A stretch of DNA of 64,000 nt from Neobacillus niacini NBRC 15566 (GTDB taxonomy: Bacteria; Bacillota; Bacilli; Bacillales; Cytobacillaceae). Both the position numbers and the translations under genes were made by a program. Positions 17,203 to 26,333 of the stretch are shown here, piece after piece. Numbering within the stretch: the first letter of the stretch is position 1; every line of letters starts with the position of its first letter. Location: assembly GCF_001591505.1 (NCBI RefSeq), contig NZ_BCVA01000004.1:62001-126000 (forward strand). Direction: 5' to 3'. A model generated the notes under the pieces. The model was not told where the DNA came from. It searched no databases and worked only from the letters and a program-made list of their open reading frames with translations.

Positions 17203-17931
17203 ATGTCTGAAAAAGTACAAAGCTCAACTCTAGTAACTACGAAAGATGATCGCAAAGAAATACTTGAACTGTACAAAGATTTACGTGTAACAGATGTTCG
17301 TGACGGAATGGATTGGGTTGGAATGCATGGATATGGAACTGTTCATCACAGCATTAAACCTTTATACCGTACAAAAGTTGTTGGGATTGCTAGAACAGCT
17401 CGCTACATGCCATATGAAGGGCCAGCTCCAAGGTTAACAGGCGATGAGTATACGGAGTGGGTTAATTGGTACTACCGTGAAGTATGTAATGATCCTTGGG
17501 GAGAAGAGATTTTAGAAGGCGACTTTATGGTTATGGATGTAAGCGGTGTCGATGTAGGTATTCTTGGATCTAATAATACCCTAGCTTTTAAGAAGAAAGG
17601 CTGCGTGGGTTACTTAACAAATGGCGGCGGTATCCGCGATACCGATGAAGTTATTTTACAAAAAATTCCTGTCTGGTCAAAATTCGTTTCACAAGGAATG
17701 GACCAAGCTCGTATCCGCTATGATTCAAAAGATATCCCTGTTGCAATCGGCGGCGTTGCCATTTACCCTGGTGACATTATCGTCGCTGACGGTGATGGAG
17801 TTGTCGTTGTTCCAAGAAAATTAGCATATGAGGTTGCCAAATATGCGCACCAAGAGCTAAAAGGCGACAAAGCAGGCCGTAAGAAGCATTATGAAGCGTT
17901 AGGCTGGGACTTAGACGAAACCGTTCTATAA
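17203..17931 (+). CDS. RraA-fold protein (HMG aldolase / oxaloacetate decarboxylase-like), long form
   Basis: A 242-residue protein with the RraA/HMG-aldolase fold: GDFMVMDVSGVDVGILGSN, the active-site NGGGIRDTDE (R145, D146) and the closing ADGDGVVVVP. Divalent-metal RraA-type enzymes cleave or decarboxylate 4-hydroxy-4-methyl-2-oxoglutarate, oxaloacetate and similar 2-oxo acids; others lack activity. It carries an insert near residues 70-100 (EGPAPRLTGDEYTEWVNWYY) absent from the second RraA copy at 23344, so the two probably act on different substrates. First gene of the operon, after operators and cre-like site. A 13-bp hairpin follows it. Confidence 0.8.
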   Translation: MSEKVQSSTLVTTKDDRKEILELYKDLRVTDVRDGMDWVGMHGYGTVHHSIKPLYRTKVVGIARTARYMPYEGPAPRLTGDEYTEWVNWYYREVCNDPWGEEILEGDFMVMDVSGVDVGILGSNNTLAFKKKGCVGYLTNGGGIRDTDEVILQKIPVWSKFVSQGMDQARIRYDSKDIPVAIGGVAIYPGDIIVADGDGVVVVPRKLAYEVAKYAHQELKGDKAGRKKHYEALGWDLDETVL

Positions 17932-17986
17932 AAGCAAATGCCCCTACTCAAAAACTACGATTTAATATGACAATTGGTTAGTAAAG

Positions 17987-18030
17987 AAGGCTAATAGAAT
18001 GAAAGTTTCTCTATCATTCTATTAGCCCTT
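17987..18030. promoter_or_regulatory. Intra-operon mRNA hairpin
   Basis: Perfect 13-bp stem GGCTAATAGAATG / CATTCTATTAGCC without a following T run, between the first RraA gene and the dehydrogenase. It may set a 3' end or stabilise the first cistron rather than terminate fully. Confidence 0.6.
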
Positions 18031-18052
18031 ATATTATAGGAGGAACTACTAC

Positions 18053-18913
18053 ATGGAAATTAGAAGTGTAGGTTTTATTGGGCTTGGTGCGATGGGACTT
18101 CCAATGGCAAAAAACCTGATTAAGAATGGCTTTGAATTACATGTGTCGGCTCACCGAAATCGGGGACCGGTTGAGGAATTAACGAAATTTGGCGCGATTG
18201 AACACGGATCAGTTGATGAGATTGTTTCAAACTGTCAAGTTTTAATTAGTATTTTGCCAGCTGACCATGAGATGGAAGCCGTTCTATTATCTGAAGACAT
18301 GCTAGGACGTATTACACCAGACCATATTTTGATAGAAATGACTTCTGGTTCACCTGAAATGATGAAAAAGGTGAATAACGCTTACCATGAAAAGGGAGCG
18401 CGCGTGTTAGATGCCCCTGTGAGCGGAGGAACCATTGGAGCAGAAAATGGTACTTTAACGGTAATGGCAGGCGGGAATACTGAACTCTTAGAAGATTGTC
18501 GTCACTTACTTAATGCAATGGCTGAAAATATATACTTAGTCGGTGCAATCGGTGCCGGGAAAGCTATTAAGGCAATTAACCAAATGCTTGCTGGTATTCA
18601 TATGGCGGCTGCAGCGGAGGCTGTTGCTCTTGCTGAAAAACTGGAGATTGATAAAGAGGTAGTTAAACAAGTAGTTGGAAAAAGCTCCGGCGCTTCCTGG
18701 ATGCTTCAAAATAAGTTTGATACGCTTTCAGAGCGAAATTATGCACCGGGTTTTAAGCTGAACTTAATGAAGAAAGACATTCAAATTGCTGTAAATGAAG
18801 GTGCCGAAAAAGTGCTGCCTCTTGCCTCCTATGTACTTGAACTCTTTGAAAAGGAATCACAAGAAAATGGCGAACTCGATTTTGCAGTAATAGGGAAGAA
18901 GCTCTTATCATAA
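18053..18913 (+). CDS. 3-hydroxyisobutyrate dehydrogenase family oxidoreductase (GarR/LtnD-like)
   Basis: A 286-residue enzyme: N-terminal Rossmann motif GFIGLGAMGLPMAKNL, the substrate-binding DAPVSGGTIGAENGTL, and the catalytic lysine in GAGKAIKAINQ (helix linking the domains). The family includes tartronate semialdehyde reductase GarR, 3-hydroxyisobutyrate dehydrogenase and L-threonate dehydrogenase LtnD, all oxidising or reducing beta-hydroxy acids with NAD(P). The context of sugar acid enzymes favours a C3-C4 hydroxy acid. AGGAGG precedes the ATG. Confidence 0.85.
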   Translation: MEIRSVGFIGLGAMGLPMAKNLIKNGFELHVSAHRNRGPVEELTKFGAIEHGSVDEIVSNCQVLISILPADHEMEAVLLSEDMLGRITPDHILIEMTSGSPEMMKKVNNAYHEKGARVLDAPVSGGTIGAENGTLTVMAGGNTELLEDCRHLLNAMAENIYLVGAIGAGKAIKAINQMLAGIHMAAAAEAVALAEKLEIDKEVVKQVVGKSSGASWMLQNKFDTLSERNYAPGFKLNLMKKDIQIAVNEGAEKVLPLASYVLELFEKESQENGELDFAVIGKKLLS

Positions 18914-19012
18914 TAAAATTTTTTACACTAATAATGTAAGCACTACCAATATTTTAAAAATTCAAAAAGAGCACAAAAAATTATAAAAACTTAATTTAAA
19001 GGAGAATCATTA

Positions 19013-20314
19013 ATGAAAAAATTGAGAGCACTTATATTTTCATTGATTTCTGTGTTTCTTTTAGTTGGGGTAGTTGGGTGCAGCAGTGGTGATAGCAGCA
19101 AAGAGGCTTCGGGCGACGGCAAGGACGAAAAAGTAGAAATTCGCTTTACTTGGTGGGGAGATACAAAACGTCACGAATTGTATAACGCCATTGTCGATCG
19201 ATTCGAAGAGAAATATCCAAATATTAAAGTAAAAAGAGAATTTGGCGGCTGGCCAGAATACTGGGAGAAGTTAACCACTCAAATCGCTGGTGGGAATGCT
19301 CCAGACGTAGTCAGCATGCACCAATTCTATGTGGCCGATTATGCACGTAGAAATGCACTTTTAGAGCTTAGTGACTATGTAAAAGAAAATACGATTAATC
19401 AGGGTGAATTTCCTGAATCTGTTGTGAACAGCGGTAAGGTAGACGACAAGCTTTACATGATTGCTCAAGGTGTTACAATGCCAGGATTGGTTTACAACAA
19501 AAAGCTATTTGATGAACTAGGAGTAGAATATCCAAAGCAAGGTTGGACCTATGACGACTTTACGGCAAAAGTTAAAGAGTTAAAGTCAAAAGGTATTTGG
19601 GGAGTTCAGGACTTTAGCGGTGGACAGCTTCAGCCAAACTTCCGTTATTTTGCAAGATCAAATGGCCAAGATTTATTCACCAAAGAAGGAAAGCTAGGAT
19701 TTAAAAAAGAAACGCTTGTTAAATGGTGGACTATGTGGGACGAGCTTCGCAAAGCGGAGGCGATTCCAGATGCGGCTACTGGAACTGAATATGAATCAGC
19801 TCCATTAGAGCAGAACTTATTCGTAACAGGAAAGACTGCGATACACCAAATTCCAGCAAACCAGCTTTACCTTTATCAGCAGCAGTTCCCTGATGGTGAA
19901 TTGGCAATGGTTACAATGCCAACTGTAGATGGCGGCGAACAAGGTGAGTATATCGAGGGTGCTTACTTAAGTATCACACAAAAATCTAAACATCCAAAAG
20001 AAGCAGCGCTATTCATTAACTTTTTCGTAAATGAAGAAAAGGCATTGGAATTATTTAAGGTTGAACAAGGGTCACCTGGTTCTACTAAAATGGCTGACTT
20101 TGTAAAGCCGCTGCTTGAGCCAGCACAAACAAAAGCGGTTGAATTTATTCAATCAGCGGTCAAGAATGCATCACCTGCACCATATTCCCCTGCAGGTGTT
20201 ACAGAGTTAGAAGCAGCATTTAAGGATAGTGCGTCAGCAATTTCCTTTGGAAAAATGTCTGTTGAAGAAGCTGCCGATAAATTTATGAAGCAAGCTGAAA
20301 GTATTCTTAAATAA
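19013..20314 (+). CDS. ABC sugar transporter, substrate-binding lipoprotein (family 1)
   Basis: A 433-residue lipoprotein: signal peptide with lipobox VVGC (cysteine at residue 23), then the family-1 solute-binding fold starting EIRFTWWGDTKRHELYNAIVDRFEEKYP, with GGNAPDVV and the GITxxP-like hinge segments. Family 1 proteins bind mono- and oligosaccharides. Two permease genes follow and no ATPase, so the importer must borrow a shared MsmX-type ATPase as other Bacillus sugar transporters do. Substrate is inferred to be a glucoside or its product from the GH1 genes. Confidence 0.9.
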   Translation: MKKLRALIFSLISVFLLVGVVGCSSGDSSKEASGDGKDEKVEIRFTWWGDTKRHELYNAIVDRFEEKYPNIKVKREFGGWPEYWEKLTTQIAGGNAPDVVSMHQFYVADYARRNALLELSDYVKENTINQGEFPESVVNSGKVDDKLYMIAQGVTMPGLVYNKKLFDELGVEYPKQGWTYDDFTAKVKELKSKGIWGVQDFSGGQLQPNFRYFARSNGQDLFTKEGKLGFKKETLVKWWTMWDELRKAEAIPDAATGTEYESAPLEQNLFVTGKTAIHQIPANQLYLYQQQFPDGELAMVTMPTVDGGEQGEYIEGAYLSITQKSKHPKEAALFINFFVNEEKALELFKVEQGSPGSTKMADFVKPLLEPAQTKAVEFIQSAVKNASPAPYSPAGVTELEAAFKDSASAISFGKMSVEEAADKFMKQAESILK

Positions 20315-20332
20315 GAAATAGAAGGATTTGGG

Positions 20333-20362
20333 GATGGAGGGATGCAAATTCCTCCTTTCCAT
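20333..20362. promoter_or_regulatory. mRNA hairpin between binding protein and permease genes
   Basis: GGATGGAGG / CCTCCTTTCC stem with no T run. Hairpins here usually let the binding protein be made in excess over the permeases. Confidence 0.5.
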
Positions 20363-20391
20363 TAAATTACATACGAAGGGGGAGTTGGGTT

Positions 20392-21282
20392 ATGCAAACG
20401 TTTAAGAAAGCTTGGAGAAGAAATGCGGTGGCTTATATGTTTCTTAGTCCATGGCTTATTGGCTTATTGGGTCTCAGTTTAATTCCAATGGTAACATCTC
20501 TCTATCTATCATTTACTAATTATGACATGTTTACTTCTCCGGTATGGACTGGTATGGAAAATTATACACAAATGTTCGAAGACTCTAAGTATCTAGCGAG
20601 TATCAAAGTAACAACTATCTACGTGATGTTGAGTGTACCGCTGCAGCTTATGTTTGCCCTAGGAGTTGCTCTTCTTCTAAATCGTGGTTTAAGAGGACTA
20701 AAATTTTACCGGGCAGTCTATTATGTTCCTTCTTTATTTGGCGGCAGTGTTGCGGTTGCATTATTATGGCGTCAGCTGTTTGGCGGCGAAGGATTAATTA
20801 ATCGCGGGCTTGCTTTATTTGGAATTGAAGGCACCAATTGGATCTCCTCACCTGACACCGCTCTTTATACGCTTGTCATTTTAGCTGTATGGCAGTTCGG
20901 TGCACCGATGGTTATCTTTTTAGCAGGTTTAAAACAGGTGCCATTGGAGTTATACGAAGCAGCTAGAATTGATGGAGCGGGCAAATTTAAACAATTTTTC
21001 AAGATTACGCTCCCAATGATCTCACCGATTGTTCTCTTTAATCTCATTATGCAAATCATTCATGCCTTTCAGGCATTTACTCCAGCCTATATTGTCAGTG
21101 GTGGTGAAGGGGGTCCATTAGACTCAACCTTATTCTACACCTTATACCTCTACCAAAAGGCATTTACGCATTTCGATATGGGCTATGCAGCCGCAATGGC
21201 CTGGATTTTACTTATCGCTATTGCCATCATTACGGCAATCATTTTTGGTACATCGAAAAAATGGGTGTTTTACCAAGAATAG
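20392..21282 (+). CDS. ABC sugar permease (MalF/LacF type)
   Basis: A 296-residue membrane protein with six hydrophobic segments and the binding-protein-dependent transport signature EAARIDGAGKFKQFFKITLP (the EAA loop that docks to the ATPase). A short N-terminus of the LacF/UgpA kind. GGGGGAG precedes the ATG. Works with the next permease and the lipoprotein in front. Confidence 0.9.
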   Translation: MQTFKKAWRRNAVAYMFLSPWLIGLLGLSLIPMVTSLYLSFTNYDMFTSPVWTGMENYTQMFEDSKYLASIKVTTIYVMLSVPLQLMFALGVALLLNRGLRGLKFYRAVYYVPSLFGGSVAVALLWRQLFGGEGLINRGLALFGIEGTNWISSPDTALYTLVILAVWQFGAPMVIFLAGLKQVPLELYEAARIDGAGKFKQFFKITLPMISPIVLFNLIMQIIHAFQAFTPAYIVSGGEGGPLDSTLFYTLYLYQKAFTHFDMGYAAAMAWILLIAIAIITAIIFGTSKKWVFYQE

Positions 21283-21292
21283 GGGGGAGAAA

Positions 21293-22195
21293 ATGGAAAC
21301 AAGTAAAGCAGTTATTCAAACCAACAATATTGATATTGTAAAAACAGAAGTGAAGAAAAGTAAGGTGAAACTGTCGATAATCCTTACGCATATCATCATC
21401 ATCGCAGTTGGAATCATCATGCTCTATCCCCTTCTTTGGATGGTAAGCAGTTCTTTTAAAGATAATCTAGATATTTTCAAAGGCACGTCCTTTTTTCCAA
21501 AAGAAATCATCTTTGACAACTATATAAAAGGCTGGAATGGTATATCAGGATATACGTTTGCAACCTTTTTTAAAAATTCCCTTTTCATCTGCACTATGGC
21601 GATTATTGGAAATGTTATTTCTTGTTCCATGGCAGCCTATGCATTCTCAAGACTAGACTTTGCGTTCAAAAAGGTGTTATTTGCCATCATGCTGATAACC
21701 TTGATGCTGCCATTCCATGTTACGGTTATCCCCCAATACATTATGTTTAATAAATTGGAGTGGATCAATACGTTTCTGCCACTGACCTTACCTAAATTTT
21801 TAGCAACAGAAGGGTTCTTTATTTTCTTAATGGTCCAGTTTATGCGTACTATTCCGCTTGAATTAGAAGAAGCAGCGAAAATGGATGGGTGCGGACCAAT
21901 CAGAATCTACTGGAAACTGATTTTGCCGCTATCTTTACCTGCATTAATTACAACGATGATCTTTACCTTTATTTGGACATGGAATGACTTCTTCTCACAG
22001 CTTCTTTATTTAAGCGATATCAAATTACACACAGTAGCAGTGGGACTAAGGATGTTTGTAGACTCTATGGGGGAAAGCTCTTGGGGATCATTATTCGCAA
22101 TGTCTACAGTATCATTAATTCCCTTGTTTGCAGTATTTATCTTCTTCCAGAAATATTTGATTGAAGGTATTACAGCTGGTGGAGTTAAGGGGTAA
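21293..22195 (+). CDS. ABC sugar permease (MalG/LacG type)
   Basis: About 300 residues, six membrane segments and the EAA loop (LEEAAKMDGCGPIRIYWKLILP). The start at 21293 has GGGGGGAG 4-10 bases upstream; the longer open frame upstream overlaps the first permease and has no such site. Eleven bases separate the two permease genes, so they are co-translated. Confidence 0.9.
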   Translation: METSKAVIQTNNIDIVKTEVKKSKVKLSIILTHIIIIAVGIIMLYPLLWMVSSSFKDNLDIFKGTSFFPKEIIFDNYIKGWNGISGYTFATFFKNSLFICTMAIIGNVISCSMAAYAFSRLDFAFKKVLFAIMLITLMLPFHVTVIPQYIMFNKLEWINTFLPLTLPKFLATEGFFIFLMVQFMRTIPLELEEAAKMDGCGPIRIYWKLILPLSLPALITTMIFTFIWTWNDFFSQLLYLSDIKLHTVAVGLRMFVDSMGESSWGSLFAMSTVSLIPLFAVFIFFQKYLIEGITAGGVKG

Positions 22196-22250
22196 AATTA
22201 TAGTGATAGTAAATTTTTCCACCAAATTACTCTACTAATGGGGTTATTAT

Positions 22251-23309
22251 ATGAAACTAACGATTGCAGATGTTGCTAAAATGGCTAAAGTCTCCAAATC
22301 AACGGTATCACGGATTATTAATGGTAACTATGAACAGAACACCGAAGAAACGGTAAAAAGAGTGTTAAAAGTAATTGAAGAACTGGATTATAAACCCAAT
22401 GCATTGGCTAGGAGTTTAAAACTTACCAAAACAAATATTATTGGGATAATTTTATCCAATTTGCAAAATCCTTTTTGGGCAAATGTACTTGAAGGGGTTG
22501 AAGACACTTGTCATCACCTTGGTTATCATCTAATGATCTTCAATTCAAATGATAATGCAGCATTGGAAGAAGAGCATTTTCGATCTTTTGAAAGTCGTCA
22601 ATTGGATGGAATGCTGGTGAATCCTACACTCCAAAACATTGAACTATATCAAAAGTTTACGAATAATGGATTTCCCTTTGTTGCCATAAATCGGAAAATC
22701 TATGGAATGGATGTAAACACCATCACCGTTAATAATATTGAAGGTGCAAAATTAGCTGTTAATCATTTAATTACATCGGCTAGAAAGAAAATCGCGATTT
22801 TTCTCTATCCACCTGATGGGGTGAGTCCAAGAATTGAAAGATTAGAAGGTTACAAGCAAGCACTTACAGAGAACGGAATAGAAATTGATCCTTCATTAAT
22901 CGAGGTTATAAATGAGAAAAAAGGGGAAGTGGAGGAAGCGGTTCGAAAACTGCTGACCAGGAGTAACCCACCCGATGCAATTTTTTCTACAAATTCACTC
23001 ATGACACTGGAAGTCCTAGAGGGAATTAATAAGATTAACAGGAAGATTCCGGACGATATTGCTTTGGTTGGTTATGATGAAACAGTTTGGTCGAAGTACC
23101 TAAATCCATCCCTAACCACCGTCAAGCAGCCTGCTTATGAAATGGGAGAAATGGCAGCTAGAAAATTGATTCAAATGATTGAATCAAAGAAAGATAGAAA
23201 GAAGATAGCATCAGAAATTGTTTCCTTAGCTCCATCACTAATTATTCGAGATTCATGTGGAGCAACAAAGAGCGGTAGAGCCCATTCAGCGAAGTACACG
23301 GATCTTTAA
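22251..23309 (+). CDS. LacI family transcriptional regulator
   Basis: A 352-residue protein with the LacI HTH (TIADVAKMAKVSKSTVSRII), a hinge helix (PNALARSLKLTKTN) and a periplasmic-binding-like effector domain with IGIILSNLQNPFW and the end motif LTTVKQPAYEMGEMAA. It lies inside the operon it probably controls; the three central-CG palindromes in the operon leader (17004-17043) are the candidate sites. The inducer is probably a sugar or its phosphate. Confidence 0.88.
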   Translation: MKLTIADVAKMAKVSKSTVSRIINGNYEQNTEETVKRVLKVIEELDYKPNALARSLKLTKTNIIGIILSNLQNPFWANVLEGVEDTCHHLGYHLMIFNSNDNAALEEEHFRSFESRQLDGMLVNPTLQNIELYQKFTNNGFPFVAINRKIYGMDVNTITVNNIEGAKLAVNHLITSARKKIAIFLYPPDGVSPRIERLEGYKQALTENGIEIDPSLIEVINEKKGEVEEAVRKLLTRSNPPDAIFSTNSLMTLEVLEGINKINRKIPDDIALVGYDETVWSKYLNPSLTTVKQPAYEMGEMAARKLIQMIESKKDRKKIASEIVSLAPSLIIRDSCGATKSGRAHSAKYTDL

Positions 23310-23343
23310 AACTGGATTGTGATCAAAAAAGGAGGAGTAATAC

Positions 23344-24039
23344 ATGGCTAATATCGGGTTTAGAATTTTACCTATGAAAAGGAAAGTAGAAAGGTCAGTT
23401 GTCGAGCAATATCGAAATGTTGTAACTCCTCACATTAGTGATAATTTAAATAGGGTCTATGCTATAGGCAGTAATCTACGCCCTTACCATAAAGAAGGCA
23501 GATTGTTAGGAACTGCCTTGACAGTGAGAACTAGACCTGGTGATAATCTGCTGGTTCACAAAGCGATTGATATGGCAGAGCCGGGTGATGTTATTGTTGT
23601 AGATGCAGGCGGGGATACTACCAACTCCATTGTTGGAGAAATTATGATGCAGATTGCTAGAAAAAAAGGGATTACCGGCTTTGTTATTGATGGCGCCATT
23701 AGAGACTTGGGTGCGTTCGAAAGAGACAATTTCCCCGTATATGCTAAAGGTGTGACTCATCGCGGGCCTTATAAGGATGGTCCAGGTGAAGTTAACGTCC
23801 CGATTGTAGTTGATGGCATGCTTGTTCATCCAGGGGATTTAATTGTCGGTGACGAGGATGGCTTGGCAGTGGTTCCATATGAATTCGCAGAAGAGGTTCT
23901 TCACAAGGTCAAAGCTCAGGAGATTCGTGAAAAGGAAATCTTAGATTCTATTGAAAACGGTACAGTAGATAGAAGCTGGGTAGATGAAACACTAAAGCAG
24001 AGAGGCTGTGAGCTGAATGACCTTGCCAAACAGGTTTGA
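23344..24039 (+). CDS. RraA-fold protein (HMG aldolase-like), short form
   Basis: A 231-residue RraA/HMG-aldolase protein: SDNLNRVYAIGSNLRPYHKEG, GDNLLVHKAIDMAEPGDVIVVDAGG, active-site DGAIRD (R120, D121) and VGDEDGLAVVP. It matches the aldolase form (4-hydroxy-4-methyl-2-oxoglutarate or 4-carboxy-4-hydroxy-2-oxoadipate aldolase) better than the first RraA gene does. It would split a 2-oxo-4-hydroxy acid into pyruvate plus another oxo acid. Its end overlaps the Ldh gene by 23 bases. Confidence 0.82.
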   Translation: MANIGFRILPMKRKVERSVVEQYRNVVTPHISDNLNRVYAIGSNLRPYHKEGRLLGTALTVRTRPGDNLLVHKAIDMAEPGDVIVVDAGGDTTNSIVGEIMMQIARKKGITGFVIDGAIRDLGAFERDNFPVYAKGVTHRGPYKDGPGEVNVPIVVDGMLVHPGDLIVGDEDGLAVVPYEFAEEVLHKVKAQEIREKEILDSIENGTVDRSWVDETLKQRGCELNDLAKQV

Positions 24040-25117
24040 TTGGGAAAAACTACAGCAATTTTGTTTCCAGGTGTTTAAAAACGCAGGGGTTTCGAAAGAA
24101 AATGCTGAAACTGTAGCTGAATCCTTAATTCAAGCAGATCTGCGCGGTGTCGATTCCCATGGTGTTGTCCGAACAGCTATATATATAGAAAGAATTGAAA
24201 AAAACATGATGAATCCTTTTGCTGTCCCTACAGTGGAGTCAGAGGATTTTGCAACAGTGTTAGTAAATGGAAACAACAATATCGGAGCGGTAGTCGGGAA
24301 AAAGGCGGTTGAGATTGCTTTGGAAAAAGCAAAAGAACGGGGAGCTGCTATCGTAGGGGTAAAAGGCTCGAATCACTTTGGGACTGGTGCTTACTATGCA
24401 TTAAAGGCCATAGAGAAAGACATGATTTTATTGGTGATGTCTAATGCCTCACAAACCATGCCACCAACGGGAGGGAAACGACCGTTCATCGGAACAAATC
24501 CATTGGCGATTGGTGTACCTGCGGGAAATGAGCCCCCATTTTTGTTAGATATGGCTACAAGTGTTGTCGCACGAGGAAAAATTATTGTTGCTTCTCAAAA
24601 AGGCGAAGAGATTCCACTAGGATGGGCAGTGGATAAGGACGGAATTCCAACGACAAATGCCGAGGCAGCGCTAGACGGGGCTGTTCTTCCAGTAGGTGGC
24701 CCTAAAGGTTACGCCATTTCAATGTTTATAGATATTTTAGCTGGTGTCTTAACAGGTGCGGGCTTCGGTAAGTACGTGAACAATATGTATGAGAATTGGG
24801 AGGAGCCCCAAAACGTAGGCCATATTTTTATTGCTATTGATATTAACCGTTTTATCCCAATTGAATTGTTCAAGGAACGTATGGATCGCTACATATCTGA
24901 AATTAAGGCGGAACCTAAAGCAGATGGTGTTGAAGAAATTCTCATCCCTGGAGAACTTGAATTACGAAAGACGTTAGAGCGTCAGCAAAATGGTATTGAA
25001 CTCCCCGATAAAGTAGTGAAAGAACTTGATGAAATTGGAAAAAGATATGCGGTCGATCTATCAAAAGCTGCATTTATAGAAAAAAATGTTCTAGAGCACA
25101 AGGAGGTAATTAACTAA
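24017..25117 (+). CDS. Ldh family oxidoreductase (malate/L-lactate dehydrogenase type)
   Basis: A 366-residue enzyme of the second malate/lactate dehydrogenase family: ADLRGVDSHGVVR, GSNHFGTGAYYALKA, PFIGTNPLAIGVP and LPVGGPKGYAISMFIDILAGVLTG cut here as separate motifs. Members reduce 2-oxo acids such as 2,3-diketo-L-gulonate, ureidoglycolate or sulfolactate with NAD(P). The gene overlaps both neighbours, so it is firmly part of this pathway. The substrate is likely a hydroxy acid made from the sugar. Confidence 0.87.
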   Translation: MTLPNRFDWEKLQQFCFQVFKNAGVSKENAETVAESLIQADLRGVDSHGVVRTAIYIERIEKNMMNPFAVPTVESEDFATVLVNGNNNIGAVVGKKAVEIALEKAKERGAAIVGVKGSNHFGTGAYYALKAIEKDMILLVMSNASQTMPPTGGKRPFIGTNPLAIGVPAGNEPPFLLDMATSVVARGKIIVASQKGEEIPLGWAVDKDGIPTTNAEAALDGAVLPVGGPKGYAISMFIDILAGVLTGAGFGKYVNNMYENWEEPQNVGHIFIAIDINRFIPIELFKERMDRYISEIKAEPKADGVEEILIPGELELRKTLERQQNGIELPDKVVKELDEIGKRYAVDLSKAAFIEKNVLEHKEVIN

Positions 25118-26316
25118 TGATGACATTAACTAATTTTCGTTATGAGGTTCCGACAGCAATAGAATTTGGCAGGGGCTATGTAAATAAATTGAATGAGCAT
25201 GTATTGAAGCTAGGCGGAACAAAGGTCCTAATTGTCGGCGACCCAGGTGTATTGCATGCGGGGATTGTTCAAAGATTGGAAGCTCCGCTTGAGACTGCTG
25301 GAATTCCATATACCATCTTTACAGAAGTCGGCATGGAGGCAACGATTGAGTCGGTGGATAGCGGTACTGAACTTGCTAAAGAAAACGGATGTGATCTTGT
25401 TGTCGGTGTTGGCGGCGGAAGTGCTCTTGATACGGCAAAAGCCATTGGGCTAATGTTAAAAAATCCTGGCAATATTCGTGATTATATTGGAATTGATTTG
25501 GTACCAGGACCTGGTGCTCCTGTTATTGCGATTCCGACTACTGCAGGGACAGGGAGTGAAATGACAAGATTTTCTGTATTATCCGATAAAACTGCACAAG
25601 CAAAATTAAGTGTTGGCAGCATGTATAATTGTCCGGCTCTGGCTCTTTGTGATCCAGAATTGACGATTACATTACCACCTCATCTCACCGCTTCCACTGG
25701 AATGGATGCTTTAACACATGCACTAGAATCGTATGTAAATAAAGCTACCCAGCCGATCTCAGAAGCGCTGTCCATTCAAGCTATGACTCTTATCGCAAAA
25801 AGCCTTAGATTGGCAGTTGTTCAAGGTGAAAATATTGAGGCTCGCCATGATATGCTTTTGGCAAGCACAATTGCTGCGATGGCGTTCAATACCACAAGGC
25901 TGGGATTGGCACACGCTCTTGCTATGCCGCTTGGAGCCTATTTTAAAATTCCACACGGTGTTGTTAACGCGATTCTTTTACCTGAGGTAATGAAGTTTAA
26001 TATTATTGGAAATCAACATAAATTTGCAGAAATCGCGAGAATCTTTGGTGAAAACACAGATTCGTTGTCAGTAAGAGAAGCAGCTGAGCGATCAGTATCT
26101 GCGATTCGCCAATTAAATAAAGATATTGGTATTACACAAACTTTATCAGATTATGGTGTCACAGAAGAACATCTTGACTTGATTGTCGATGAAGCCATTT
26201 TGTCTGGTAATGTGCCAGTTAATCCGGTTAAAACAACTAAGGAAGACTTGAAGAATATTTGCAGGGCACTTATGGTTCCTAACGTTAAAGAAAAAGTATT
26301 GATCAATAATCTATAA
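25117..26316 (+). CDS. Iron-containing alcohol dehydrogenase
   Basis: A 399-residue type III alcohol dehydrogenase: GVGGGSALDTAKAIG (nucleotide binding), PTTAGTGSEMT, and metal ligands in DALTHALESYV and GLAHALAMPLGAYFKIPHG. The start overlaps the Ldh stop (TAATG) behind an AAGGAGG. It would interconvert an alcohol and an aldehyde with NAD(P); the aldehyde dehydrogenase encoded next suggests two-step oxidation of a primary alcohol to an acid. Confidence 0.88.
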   Translation: MMTLTNFRYEVPTAIEFGRGYVNKLNEHVLKLGGTKVLIVGDPGVLHAGIVQRLEAPLETAGIPYTIFTEVGMEATIESVDSGTELAKENGCDLVVGVGGGSALDTAKAIGLMLKNPGNIRDYIGIDLVPGPGAPVIAIPTTAGTGSEMTRFSVLSDKTAQAKLSVGSMYNCPALALCDPELTITLPPHLTASTGMDALTHALESYVNKATQPISEALSIQAMTLIAKSLRLAVVQGENIEARHDMLLASTIAAMAFNTTRLGLAHALAMPLGAYFKIPHGVVNAILLPEVMKFNIIGNQHKFAEIARIFGENTDSLSVREAAERSVSAIRQLNKDIGITQTLSDYGVTEEHLDLIVDEAILSGNVPVNPVKTTKEDLKNICRALMVPNVKEKVLINNL

Positions 26317-26333
26317 AATTTGGAGTGATTACC

